Source: Candidatus Hydrogenedentota bacterium (GTDB taxonomy: Bacteria > Hydrogenedentota > Hydrogenedentia > Hydrogenedentales > SLHB01). From it: DNA of 6,784 nt. How positions within the stretch are numbered: the stretch's first letter is position 1; each line of letters begins with the position of its first letter. The translations under genes were made by a program, and so were the position numbers. Of the stretch, positions 1 through 5,777 are shown piece by piece. Location: contig PUOI01000245.1 of NCBI GenBank assembly GCA_003552765.1, forward strand, positions 1 to 6,784, read 5' to 3'. A model generated the notes under the pieces. It did not search any database, had not been told where the DNA came from, and saw only the letters and a list, made by a program, of their open reading frames with translations.

Positions 1-92
1 ATCGCCACGGCCGCGAAGAACAGGAGGACATACAAGACCTTGTCCCGCACGGCTTCACGAAAGGTGTTGTGGGCGACCGCGAGTATCCTCAT
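1..92 (-). CDS. ABC-2 type transporter permease, N-terminal fragment (cut by window edge)
   Basis: Only the first 30 codons are inside the window. The peptide opens MRILAVAHNTFREAVRDKV and runs into a hydrophobic stretch (LYVLLFFAAVA), presumably the first membrane segment. This short amphipathic N-terminus followed by a membrane helix is typical of ABC-2 exporter permeases, which often begin with a similar N-T-F-R-E-(A/S)-V-R-D pattern. The ATG overlaps the stop codon of the upstream ATPase gene in an ATGA junction, a sign of translational coupling, so the protein is very likely the membrane partner of that ATPase. The substrate cannot be told from this fragment. The family call rests on about 30 residues plus the neighbouring gene. 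Confidence 0.72.
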   Translation of the reverse strand, partial: MRILAVAHNTFREAVRDKVLYVLLFFAAVA

Positions 93-1018
93 GCGTACGC
101 CTCCTCTTGTTGACGAAGGAAGTAGTTTTCCAGGGAGTCCTTGAGCGGCGTGAACTCCACCAGCTTGCCGTTATGCGCCAAGACACGCCCCGCCACTTCA
201 TTGGCGGCCTCCAGATCGCCCGCCTCGAAGTGTTCGCCTTGCTCGGATTGGCGCACATGGCGCGCTTGGGTCGCGATTTCCTTCACCGCCGCCGGAGTCA
301 ACCCCGCCGCCACAATCTCGACATGACTTATGTGATCCGTCAACAGATCGGCGATCGGTCCATGGGCCTTGAGCTTGCCCTGAACCAACACCCCCACGCG
401 ATCGCAGATTTGTTCCACGTCGCCAAGCACATGGGAACTGAAGAACAGCGTCTTCTTCTCGTCCCGCATTCGCAGGATGAGTTCCCGGATATGCCGCCGG
501 CCTATGGGATCAAGGCCGCTCATGGGCTCATCCAGGATGAGAATGTCCGGGTCGCCGACGAGCGCCACCGCGAAGCCCAGGCGCTGCCGCATCCCCTTCG
601 AGAAGCCGCGTATCCGTTGGCCGGCGATGGAGCCCAGGTCGAGAAGTTCGGCGAGCTTCTTCCACTCGGCGGCGCGCGCGGCCGCGCTCAGCCCCTGAAG
701 CTTGCCATAGAAGTCCAGGGTCTCCCGCGGATTCAGGTACTCGTAGAAGTACGGGTTCTCCGGGAGGTACCCAATGCGCTTTCGCGCCTCGCGGGAACGC
801 GCGGGTTCCCCGAAAAGGTAGGCCGTCCCCGCTGTGGGGCGCAACAGACTGCATAACAGCTTGATGGCCGTCGTCTTGCCCGCCCCGTTGCGGCCGAGAA
901 AGCCAAACACTTCGTTTTCGCCTATGGCCAGACTGAGCGAGTCCAGCGAGGGGATGCCCCTCCGGGCGAAATTGGACCGGTACACCTTGGTAAGCGCTTC
1001 CGTCCGAATGGCGTCCAT
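89..1018 (-). CDS. ABC transporter ATP-binding protein (ABC-2 exporter ATPase)
   Basis: This 309-residue protein would power an ABC exporter by hydrolysing ATP at the inner face of the membrane. All nucleotide-binding motifs are visible: Walker A GRNGAGKT at residues 42-49, a Q-loop region reading GYLPE near 83-87 (usual in this subfamily), signature FSKGM at 139-143, Walker B ILILDEP ending at 165, D-loop SGLDP, and the switch histidine H196 in FFSSH. The C-terminal part (about 225-309) is the short variable extension of ABC-2 ATPases and ends in the typical SLENYFLR-like helix. The reading frame stays open 57 bases further upstream. I prefer the ATG at 1018 because GAGAGG lies just before it, and because the longer N-terminus is basic and unlike the family. 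It overlaps the permease gene by 4 bases. Substrate unknown; drug, peptide, lipid and Na+ exporters all share this architecture. Confidence 0.93.
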   Translation of the reverse strand: MDAIRTEALTKVYRSNFARRGIPSLDSLSLAIGENEVFGFLGRNGAGKTTAIKLLCSLLRPTAGTAYLFGEPARSREARKRIGYLPENPYFYEYLNPRETLDFYGKLQGLSAAARAAEWKKLAELLDLGSIAGQRIRGFSKGMRQRLGFAVALVGDPDILILDEPMSGLDPIGRRHIRELILRMRDEKKTLFFSSHVLGDVEQICDRVGVLVQGKLKAHGPIADLLTDHISHVEIVAAGLTPAAVKEIATQARHVRQSEQGEHFEAGDLEAANEVAGRVLAHNGKLVEFTPLKDSLENYFLRQQEEAYA

Positions 1019-1076
1019 GGAGTCCTCTCTATTCATTCCTATCAGGGGCTTTAACGGCGCGGCCCGCCGGCGCATG

Positions 1077-1106
1077 AAAACAGCGACATATGAGCCTATG
1101 TGTCAA
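1077..1106 (-). promoter_or_regulatory. Weak candidate promoter for the ABC exporter operon
   Basis: On the minus strand a perfect TTGACA (1106-1101) is followed after 18 bases by TGTTTT (1082-1077), which matches the -10 consensus at only three positions. It lies about 60 bases before the ATPase start. The -35 box is convincing and the -10 box is not, so an activator or a different start point is possible. Confidence 0.3.
1086..1101. repeat. Small inverted repeat ACATA-N6-TATGT in the divergent promoter region
   Basis: The two 5-base arms are perfect and fall in the -35/spacer zone of the candidate minus-strand promoter, where a dimeric repressor could sit. Dyads of this length are common by chance and no regulator gene lies directly next to it, so this is only a possible operator. 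Confidence 0.25.
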
Positions 1107-1135
1107 CAAATGACTCTGCCGCCCGATCGCGTACG

Positions 1136-1164
1136 TTGAAACAGCTCCCACCGGGGTGTAGAAT
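1136..1164 (+). promoter_or_regulatory. Sigma70-type promoter for the aminotransferase gene
   Basis: TTGAAA (1136-1141) and TAGAAT (1159-1164) each match five of six consensus bases and are separated by the ideal 17 bases. Transcription would start near 1171, giving an untranslated leader of about 60 bases before the ATG at 1231. A possible small hairpin, CCCC (1166-1169) with GGGG (1178-1181), falls at the start of that leader. Confidence 0.6.
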
Positions 1165-1230
1165 GCCCCTTCTCAGTGGGGAACCCAACGAGTCTCGCCG
1201 TTAACCTATACCAGCTAACAGGAATTGTGC

Positions 1231-2412
1231 ATGCGTAAAGCCGAACGTTTACAGAAACTGCCGCCCTATTTGTTCACCGCCCTGCGCAACAAGATCAATG
1301 ACGCCAAGAAACAGGGCATCGACGTCATCAGCTTGGCGATTGGGGATCCCGTGGACGGCACGCCCGCGCCGATCATTGACGCGCTGTGCGAGGCCGCCAA
1401 GCTTCCCGAGAACCATCGCTACCCCACCGACGAGGAGTGGGGCATGACGCCGCTGCGTGAGGCCATCGCCCGTTGGTATAAACGGCGCCACAACGTAAAA
1501 CTTGAGCCCTCCAGCGAGATCGTGGCCTTGATCGGATCCAAGGAGGGGTGCCACCATTTTGCATTGGGCATGATCAACCCCGGCGACCTGGTGCTGGTGA
1601 CGGATCCCGGCTATCCCGGCTACAAGCCGAGCATATGGTTCGCCGGCGCCGAACCGTATCCCGTGCCCATGTTGGAGAAAAACGGCTATCTTCCCGACCT
1701 GGGCTCCATTCCCTCCGACGCCGCCCAAAAGGCCACCGGTTTTTTCTTGAACTACCCCAACAATCCCACGGGCGCGGTGGCTACCAAGGGGTTCCTCGCC
1801 GAACTTGTCGAGTTCGCCAAGACCCACGATATCGCCATCTGTTATGATAACGCCTATAGCGAGATGGTATTTGGCGCGGAGCGGTTGAGTTTTCTTTCCG
1901 CGCCAGGGGCCAAGGAGGTCGGGGTGGAGCTGAATTCGCTCTCCAAACCCTACAACATGACGGGGTGGCGCATCGGCATGGCCAGCGGCAACGCCGATAT
2001 CGTGGGGGCCATAGGTCAGGTGAAATCCAACACGGATTCCGGCATATTCAATGCCGTTCAATACGCGGGCATCGAAGCCTTGGATAATGGAGACGAGGCG
2101 ATTGACCGCATGATGGAGGTCTACGGAGCGCGGCGGGAACGGGTTCTGAAGACCCTTCACGAGTTGGGGTGGACCTCCGAACCGCCCAAGGGGACGTTCT
2201 ATCTTTGGATTCCAGTGCCCAGCGGACATTCCTCGGCCAGCTTCTGCGATTACATGCTGGAAACCTGCGCCGTTGTCGTGGCGCCCGGCGCGGCGTATGG
2301 CGAGTATGGGGAAGGGTATGTGCGCCTATCGCTCACCGTGCCCGATGACCGCCTCGACGAGGCGCTTGCACGGATGCGCGAAAAACTGCCCCGGATGTCC
2401 GTGGGATCGTGA
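1231..2412 (+). CDS. dapL: LL-diaminopimelate aminotransferase (class I PLP-dependent)
   Basis: This 393-residue protein fits DapL, which transfers an amino group from glutamate to tetrahydrodipicolinate. It makes LL-diaminopimelate in one step for lysine and peptidoglycan synthesis, bypassing the acylated intermediates of the DapD/C/E route. Visible landmarks are the family-typical N-terminal LPPYLF (10-15), GSKEG (102-106), NYPNNPTGA (174-182), D206 in YDNAY, the PLP-binding lysine K239 in SLSKPYNMTGWR (236-247, then R248), and R365 in GYVRLSLT, the expected substrate-carboxylate arginine. Length is normal for fold-type I aminotransferases. The ATG at 1231 is chosen because AGGA lies 7 bases before it; a TTG two codons earlier has no such spacing. 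It stands alone behind its own promoter. Close relatives acting on alanine, aspartate or other amino acids share most of these motifs, so the fold is certain and the substrate likely. Confidence 0.85.
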   Translation: MRKAERLQKLPPYLFTALRNKINDAKKQGIDVISLAIGDPVDGTPAPIIDALCEAAKLPENHRYPTDEEWGMTPLREAIARWYKRRHNVKLEPSSEIVALIGSKEGCHHFALGMINPGDLVLVTDPGYPGYKPSIWFAGAEPYPVPMLEKNGYLPDLGSIPSDAAQKATGFFLNYPNNPTGAVATKGFLAELVEFAKTHDIAICYDNAYSEMVFGAERLSFLSAPGAKEVGVELNSLSKPYNMTGWRIGMASGNADIVGAIGQVKSNTDSGIFNAVQYAGIEALDNGDEAIDRMMEVYGARRERVLKTLHELGWTSEPPKGTFYLWIPVPSGHSSASFCDYMLETCAVVVAPGAAYGEYGEGYVRLSLTVPDDRLDEALARMREKLPRMSVGS

Positions 2413-2558
2413 GCGCAGGCGGCCGGCTGTCCCTAATGTTCGTTCGTCTCGCCCATTTGACTACAATCGCTCCGCCGTGGGCGGCATGCGGTAATCATCC
2501 CTGTGAGGGAACGCGCCGCTCTCCCGCGGGTGCGCGTGGCAGTGTCCCGAGGTAAACC

Positions 2559-3017
2559 ATGAGCGCCTTTGGCATCGATGTGAACCCTGAAGCCGTGTGT
2601 ATTTTTGACGAGCCCATGTCGAAACACGACGTGTTGGACGCCTTGGTGGCGGCACTGAGCAGGACCGGCATCATCACCAACATCGACGAGTTCCGAAAAG
2701 CCGTGCACGAACGGGAGGCCGTCATGAGCACGGGCATCGGCTCCGGCGTGGCCATCCCCCATGTCCGCAGCGCCTCCGTCAAGGAACCCCGGGTGGGGCT
2801 GGGACTGTCCCCCGCCGGCGTGGATTATGACACGCTGGACAATCAACCCGTTCACATCATCGTGCTTTTCGCCATGCCGTCGGGGTCGCAGAAGGACTAC
2901 CTTGGCCTGCTCGCCCAAGTCATGCTGGCCATCAAGACGGAAGGATTCAAGGACAGGCTTCTCTCCTGCACCACGCCCAAAGAAGCCGTGGAAGTGGTCA
3001 ACAGCACCGTGATTTGA
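2559..3017 (+). CDS. PTS EIIA domain protein, type 2 (fructose/nitrogen-PTS family)
   Basis: This 152-residue protein is a single, complete EIIA type-2 domain, like PtsN or the EIIA part of fructose transporters. Such domains take a phosphoryl group from HPr or NPr on a histidine, then pass it to a sugar permease or act as a phosphorylation-dependent regulator. The core motif REAVMSTGIGSGVAIPH occupies residues 52-68, with H68 as the expected phosphorylated residue. The later PVHIIVLFAMP and GSQKDYLGLLAQVM segments also match the family. The start is supported by GAGG (2549-2552), 6 bases before the ATG. No EIIB, EIIC, HPr or EI gene is nearby, so a regulatory role is more likely than sugar uptake, but this is inference. 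The 146-base gap before it holds a possible -10 (TACAAT, 2462-2467) without a good -35, and a 5-bp GC hairpin (2472-2484) without a T tract. Confidence 0.85.
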   Translation: MSAFGIDVNPEAVCIFDEPMSKHDVLDALVAALSRTGIITNIDEFRKAVHEREAVMSTGIGSGVAIPHVRSASVKEPRVGLGLSPAGVDYDTLDNQPVHIIVLFAMPSGSQKDYLGLLAQVMLAIKTEGFKDRLLSCTTPKEAVEVVNSTVI

Positions 3018-3162
3018 TGACAAGGGCGGGGTGATATGGGCCTCTCACCCTGCGTGTTTCGCTTCCTTGTCCGCCACGCGGCGGTCCGCGGCGATTGAGC
3101 TTCTCGCCAGATCGCGCGAAAACTGTATGACGGCCCCGATGGGCACAGCCAATCGATGCGAT

Positions 3163-3192
3163 TTGAGCGGCACGCCTCCCAGACGGTACTAT
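3163..3192 (+). promoter_or_regulatory. Candidate promoter for the J-like two-gene unit
   Basis: TTGAGC (3163-3168) and TACTAT (3187-3192) are spaced by 18 bases, each matching four of six consensus positions. The predicted start, near 3199, lies about 24 bases before the ATG at 3223. The 205-base gap before this gene also holds a GC hairpin, CCGCC (3071-3075) with GGCGG (3080-3084), but no T tract marks it as a terminator of the EIIA gene. Confidence 0.4.
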
Positions 3193-3222
3193 ACCCCTAA
3201 CTATCAACAGGAAACAGGTGGT

Positions 3223-3846
3223 ATGACCAAACACAAGAACGAGCCCAAGCCTGAACAAACGCAACGGGACGACCAGGGGTACGTCGATTACTTCACCATT
3301 CTCGGTCTGAGCGAACATGCCAAGCCGGGCGACGTGCGCAAGGCGTATAAGCGCAAGATGAAGGACCTCGTCTCGGAGATCGGGCAAGCTGAGTTAACCG
3401 AGGAGCGCCGGTCGTATTATTTGCTGGAGATGGCGAAGCTCAACGCCGCCCTCTACATCTTGCGGGATCCCGGATTGCGGGATAGCTATTGGGAAGAACG
3501 AAAGGCGCTTATCGAACTGGAATCCAAATGGCGTCAGGCCGAGGAGAATGGTTCGGACGAGGCCGACACGCTCCGCCGTCAATACGACAGCCGCATCCGT
3601 GGGTTCTTGGCCCGTTACATGGAGGAACTCGTGCTCGAGGCTGGCCGCGACAAGGAGTGCGTCGAGGCCAGCGGCTGGGATGAGGCGCACGAACGCCATG
3701 CGTCGCGCTTGCTCCGCAACTACCGTCAGTCCATGTATCAGCAGATTCTCGAGCGTCTCCCCTATTTTGATCTCACCCCCATCACGTTTGATTGGGAGGA
3801 ACGCAAGAACAAGGTTCGCAGCCTTCTGGAAAAGGCCCCGCATTAG
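3223..3846 (+). CDS. J-domain-like protein lacking the HPD motif
   Basis: Residues 19-95 of this 207-residue protein follow the J-domain pattern: GYVDYFTILGLSEHAKPGD, then a basic helix VRKAYKRKMKDL, then a helix ending LNAALYILRDPGLRDSYWEE, which parallels the INEAYEVLSDPEKRAxYD end of DnaJ. At the HPD position, directly after the basic helix, it reads LVSE (49-52). HPD is needed to stimulate DnaK ATPase, so a normal co-chaperone role is doubtful; a structural or DnaK-independent role is more likely. Residues 95-207 look helical and highly charged, with no zinc-finger or C-terminal DnaJ domains and no membrane segment. The reading frame is open back to 3031, but the ATG at 3223 is chosen because AGGTGG sits just before it and the J-like domain starts soon after. 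The next gene begins 3 bases after its stop, so the two are probably co-translated. The J-like call is by pattern only. Confidence 0.75.
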   Translation: MTKHKNEPKPEQTQRDDQGYVDYFTILGLSEHAKPGDVRKAYKRKMKDLVSEIGQAELTEERRSYYLLEMAKLNAALYILRDPGLRDSYWEERKALIELESKWRQAEENGSDEADTLRRQYDSRIRGFLARYMEELVLEAGRDKECVEASGWDEAHERHASRLLRNYRQSMYQQILERLPYFDLTPITFDWEERKNKVRSLLEKAPH

Positions 3847-3849
3847 ACT

Positions 3850-4956
3850 ATGGCTAGTAAGCGCGCCTCCGAACAGCATCACCATCATCCCGTGGACCCG
3901 GAAGAGGCCGCCGCGGCCTTCGCGCGGGCCATCCACGATGGCGACATCGTCAATTTCCGGCTCTTGTTCCAGCCCTTCTCCCCAGCCCGGGAAGACTCCA
4001 TAGAAAGCTTCGACACCGCCAAGTACGATTATCTCCTTCCAGACTCGGAAATGGAGGCCGATCCCCGGTATCAAGAGTACTTGGAAAAGGTTAAAGAACC
4101 GGCGATCTGGGACCACATTCAGCAAGAACTCGCGGCGAACCGGCCCGCGCGCATGCCGGCGGAGCTGGTGTTGCTGCTGGCGGACCGGGCCGTGGAGCTG
4201 GGCAAATACACCAGCGCTTCCCTAGCCTACGAGCAACTTCGTATCCGGCAGCGGATGCAGGAGGAGTTCCTCGCCTTGGCGGACGAAAAGCTAAGCGAGG
4301 GCGACGTGAAGGCGGGGGTAAAGGGCTATCTCATCGGGACCGGGCTGGACTACAACTACTCCGCCTTCCCCGAACCGCTTCCGGCGGTGCCCAATTTCCA
4401 AACGCAGGCGCTCATCTTGCATGGCCGCTATCCCCAGAACCCAGAGGATTGCGTGGGGATGCTCCCGCCCGAGGCGCATCTCCGCCGCGCCTTTGAGTTT
4501 CTGCTCGGCAGCGCCGATGTGGCGGCCCGCCTGGACGAGTACAACTTGGAGACGCGCCTGGCGTTCTTCCGCGAACTCGTGTATGCGCGGGATCCCAAGT
4601 GGGACGAGTTCGCCGCACGCATGAAGGAAGCCGTCGAAATGGCCCGCGACATGCAGCAGCGCATCAACGAACTCATGGGCTCGGGCGATGGCACGTACGA
4701 TGGGTTGGTAGAGGAAATCAGCAGCGAACTGGGAGACGATCCCCGCGCCATCTCCGCGAAATCGCTCGGCGAGGATCCCGATACCCCCCGGGAATGGTGG
4801 CAGTACCTTAAGGACTTGGGCTACCGGAGCCCGCCCGCGGTATTGTTCGTGGCGCGGCAGTTCGTGGGGAATTCCGAAATCATCGTGCCTAGGTACGTCA
4901 TGGATTCGCCCGTCGCCCAAGCCGCGGGAATCGATTTACCCAAACGAAAGGCGTGA
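3850..4956 (+). CDS. Conserved-looking protein of unknown function, partner of the J-like protein
   Basis: I do not recognise this 368-residue protein. It is acidic, appears largely helical and has no signal peptide or membrane span, so it is probably cytoplasmic. A histidine run (10-13) lies near the N-terminus. Residues about 103-165 contain two helical hairpins with TPR-like spacing (LLADRAVELGKYTSASLAYEQL, then LALADEKLSEGD with a following helix), which suggests a protein-binding surface. Residues 208-275 form further amphipathic helices, followed by a Gly/Asp-rich stretch at 276-283. The C-terminus (315-368) has an aromatic cluster (REWWQYLKDLGYR) and ends in the basic KRKA. The start follows the J-like stop by 3 bases and lacks a strong Shine-Dalgarno site, so translation is probably coupled. 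Codon use looks like that of neighbouring genes and gives no sign of transfer. The gene is convergent with the Fur-family gene, whose stop lies 30 bases downstream. Confidence 0.85.
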   Translation: MASKRASEQHHHHPVDPEEAAAAFARAIHDGDIVNFRLLFQPFSPAREDSIESFDTAKYDYLLPDSEMEADPRYQEYLEKVKEPAIWDHIQQELAANRPARMPAELVLLLADRAVELGKYTSASLAYEQLRIRQRMQEEFLALADEKLSEGDVKAGVKGYLIGTGLDYNYSAFPEPLPAVPNFQTQALILHGRYPQNPEDCVGMLPPEAHLRRAFEFLLGSADVAARLDEYNLETRLAFFRELVYARDPKWDEFAARMKEAVEMARDMQQRINELMGSGDGTYDGLVEEISSELGDDPRAISAKSLGEDPDTPREWWQYLKDLGYRSPPAVLFVARQFVGNSEIIVPRYVMDSPVAQAAGIDLPKRKA

Positions 4957-4960
4957 TACA

Positions 4961-4970
4961 GCGGTACCGC
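4961..4970. repeat. Palindrome GCGGTACCGC between convergent genes
   Basis: This perfect 10-base palindrome lies just after the stop at 4956, in the 30-base gap before the convergent regulator. A T tract is absent and the central loop would be too small for a good terminator, so its role, if any, is unknown. No clear terminator is visible for either convergent gene. Confidence 0.25.
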
Positions 4971-4986
4971 CTGGTAAAGCCGGCCC

Positions 4987-5370
4987 TCACACGCCGCTTC
5001 CATTCGTACACTCACTGCAGGCGCCGTACAAGACCAGATCATGGCGCTCCAGTTGAAATCCCTCGGGAAGCATCGCCGCCAATCCTCCGGGACACCCGTC
5101 TATCTCAAAAACCCGGTTGCACTTCAAACAACGAAAGTGATGGTGATGGTGCTTCCCGGCGAATTCGTACCGTGGCGCTTCACCCGGAAGCTGGACCGAC
5201 GTCAGATCCCCCGCTTCCGTCATCGCCTTCACGGCGCGATAGACGGTTGCGATGCCAAGATTCGGGACTTCCCCCCGAGCGTGCTCAAGCACCTCTTGGG
5301 GACTCAGAGGACGGTCCGCCTCCTCCAGAACGCGATAAATCGCCCGGCGCTGGTGCGTACTGCGTTGCAT
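4987..5370 (-). CDS. Fur-family metal-dependent transcriptional repressor
   Basis: This 127-residue protein has the two-domain Fur layout. Residues 1-70 form a winged helix with the recognition helix around GIATVYRAVKAMTEAGDL (39-56). Residues 70-127 form the metal-binding and dimer domain, with a histidine-rich segment (H74-H78), CLKC (81-84), H110 in ERHDLVLYG and CSEC (118-121). The two CxxC pairs should hold the structural zinc; the histidines contribute to the regulatory metal site. Which metal or signal it senses (iron, zinc, manganese or peroxide) cannot be settled from sequence alone, so no symbol is given. The ATG at 5370 is preferred because GGGAG lies 4 bases before it and because the family usually starts near this Thr-x-Gln-Arg motif; the frame is open further upstream. 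It is divergent from the leader of the transketolase-like gene. Confidence 0.93.
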   Translation of the reverse strand: MQRSTHQRRAIYRVLEEADRPLSPQEVLEHARGEVPNLGIATVYRAVKAMTEAGDLTSVQLPGEAPRYEFAGKHHHHHFRCLKCNRVFEIDGCPGGLAAMLPEGFQLERHDLVLYGACSECTNGSGV

Positions 5371-5407
5371 GTCACTCCCTTCTTGTTTGCCAGTAAAAGC
5401 CCCCTTT

Positions 5408-5436
5408 AAGGTAGCAACTCCGCACGCTAACCGCAA
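5408..5436 (-). promoter_or_regulatory. Weak candidate promoter for the Fur-family gene
   Basis: On the minus strand TTGCGG (5436-5431) and TACCTT (5413-5408) are separated by 17 bases, but each box matches only half the consensus. The start would be near 5401, giving a leader of about 30 bases. Spacing and position are good and the boxes are poor; the neighbouring dyad (5433-5445) overlaps the -35. Confidence 0.3.
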
Positions 5437-5445
5437 GCTTCTTGC
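5433..5445. repeat. Inverted repeat GCAAG-CTT-CTTGC, possible operator of the Fur-family gene
   Basis: Perfect 5-base arms around a 3-base centre overlap the candidate -35 of the regulator gene. Fur-family repressors often control their own gene through such dyads, so autoregulation is plausible. The sequence does not resemble the classical AT-rich Fur box. A separate half-site-like ATTATCA (5479-5485) lies next to the opposite promoter. Confidence 0.3.
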
Positions 5446-5486
5446 TCGCGCAATTGAAGGGCCAAGCTATTCCGCAACATTATCAC

Positions 5487-5515
5487 GGGACATCGGCTGG
5501 CGCACATGGTATACT
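5487..5515 (+). promoter_or_regulatory. Extended -10 promoter driving the leader of the transketolase-like gene
   Basis: TATACT (5510-5515) matches five of six -10 bases and carries the extended TGG motif at 5507-5509. GGGACA (5487-5492) matches four of six -35 bases at the ideal 17-base spacing. Transcription would start near 5520-5523. This is one of the two best promoter matches in the window, yet it lies about 255 bases before the next start codon, which implies a long leader or a separate small RNA. Confidence 0.6.
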
Positions 5516-5534
5516 GTGGGCCGCTTTTTGATGG

Positions 5535-5559
5535 CTGAAGCGAAAGCCTTCAGTTTTTT
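5535..5559 (+). terminator. Promoter-proximal intrinsic terminator-like hairpin
   Basis: CTGAAG (5535-5540) pairs with CTTCAG (5548-5553). An inner C-G pair can close a GAAA tetraloop with one bulged C, and six T residues (5554-5559) follow directly. It points along the plus strand; the reverse orientation lacks a T run after the stem. It would end transcripts only about 37 bases after the predicted start. Alternative pairing of CGCTT (5522-5526) with AAGCG (5538-5542) would break its left arm, as in an antiterminator. The stem is short and only moderately GC-rich, so read-through is expected. Confidence 0.5.
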
Positions 5560-5691
5560 CGCAAGGGGAAACGGCGGCCCTTGAAGCCGGTAACGCCGTT
5601 TGTCTCATCTGGGGAGCCGGGGTAGGTTTCGGCACAAAGGAACTTTGCTCCCGCTCTACGTGTATCTTCCGCGTACGAAGGGCGATTCATG

Positions 5692-5730
5692 GGAACCGCC
5701 CCGGGGATTTGGGGGCCGGTTCCGTCTTTT
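5692..5730 (+). terminator. Strong hairpin with T-rich tail upstream of the transketolase-like gene
   Basis: GGAACCG (5692-5698) pairs with CGGTTCC (5717-5723). CCCC (5699-5702) then pairs with GGGG (5712-5715) after one bulged C, giving 11 base pairs and a 9-base loop. The tail reads GTCTTTTG, a fair T tract interrupted by a C. It ends about 35 bases before the Shine-Dalgarno site of the next gene, the usual position for a leader terminator or attenuator. I see no good second promoter after it, so some read-through must feed the gene if the upstream promoter is the only one. Confidence 0.45.
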
Positions 5731-5777
5731 GCCGAAATTCCAATCACGAAACCGTGCAACAAATGAGGTGTGACACT

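Larger units (their letters stand above)
5522..5730 (+). ncRNA. Candidate structured leader RNA or small RNA of unknown class
   Basis: The stretch between the promoter and a second terminator-like hairpin is rich in potential stems. P1 pairs GGGCCGC (5518-5524) with GCGGCCC (5574-5580) and encloses the hairpin at 5535-5553. A competing stem pairs AAACGGCG (5569-5576) with CGCCGTTT (5594-5601), using part of the same bases. A branched element follows: GGGAGC (5612-5617) pairs with GCTCCC (5647-5652) and encloses AAAG-GAA-CTTT (5636-5646). CTTC (5666-5669) can pair with GAAG (5677-5680), and the 11-bp hairpin at 5692-5723 closes the region. The first bases of P1 may precede the transcription start. 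I compared it from memory with TPP, SAM, cobalamin, glycine, FMN, c-di-GMP, c-di-AMP, fluoride, guanidine, 6S, SRP, tmRNA and RNase P RNAs and saw no convincing match. It may be a cis-acting attenuator for the downstream gene or an independent RNA of about 210 bases. The folds are hand-drawn. Confidence 0.42.

Noticed and set aside
107..856. Long plus-strand open frame opposite the ABC ATPase.
   Set aside because: It is an antisense shadow of a gene with complete ATPase motifs; its own translation shows no family features.
1225..1230. TTG start two codons before the aminotransferase ATG.
   Set aside because: The AGGA ribosome site is spaced correctly for the ATG at 1231 and is too close to the TTG.
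1249..2229. Long minus-strand open frame opposite the aminotransferase.
   Set aside because: High GC content and third-position bias of the real gene create this antisense frame; it has no recognisable domain or ribosome site.
2472..2484. GC hairpin CCGCC-GTG-GGCGG after the aminotransferase gene as a terminator.
   Set aside because: No T tract follows, and similar GC-rich 5-bp dyads are expected by chance in this composition.
3031..3222. N-terminal extension of the J-like protein by 64 residues.
   Set aside because: The extension has no family resemblance, has an unnatural composition, and would cover a plausible promoter. The ATG at 3223 has a good ribosome site.
3859..3891. Histidine run near the N-terminus of the unknown protein as an engineered tag.
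   Set aside because: Only four histidines occur, with mixed codons and natural flanking sequence; nothing else in the window looks synthetic.
5531..5584. A 17-codon open frame in the leader (M-A-E-A-K-A-F-S-F-F...), reminiscent of a phenylalanine leader peptide.
   Set aside because: It starts about 9 bases after the predicted transcription start with no Shine-Dalgarno site. Two of its three Phe codons come from the terminator-like T run, and the whole frame lies inside stems. Chance is the simpler explanation.
5509..5730. Known structured RNAs (6S, SRP, tmRNA, RNase P, TPP and other common riboswitches).
   Set aside because: The conserved cores I know of (for example the SRP GGAAGG loop region, the tmRNA tRNA-like end, or TPP CUGAGA with ACCUGAUC) are absent. 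An outer stem joining both ends, as in 6S RNA, is not seen.
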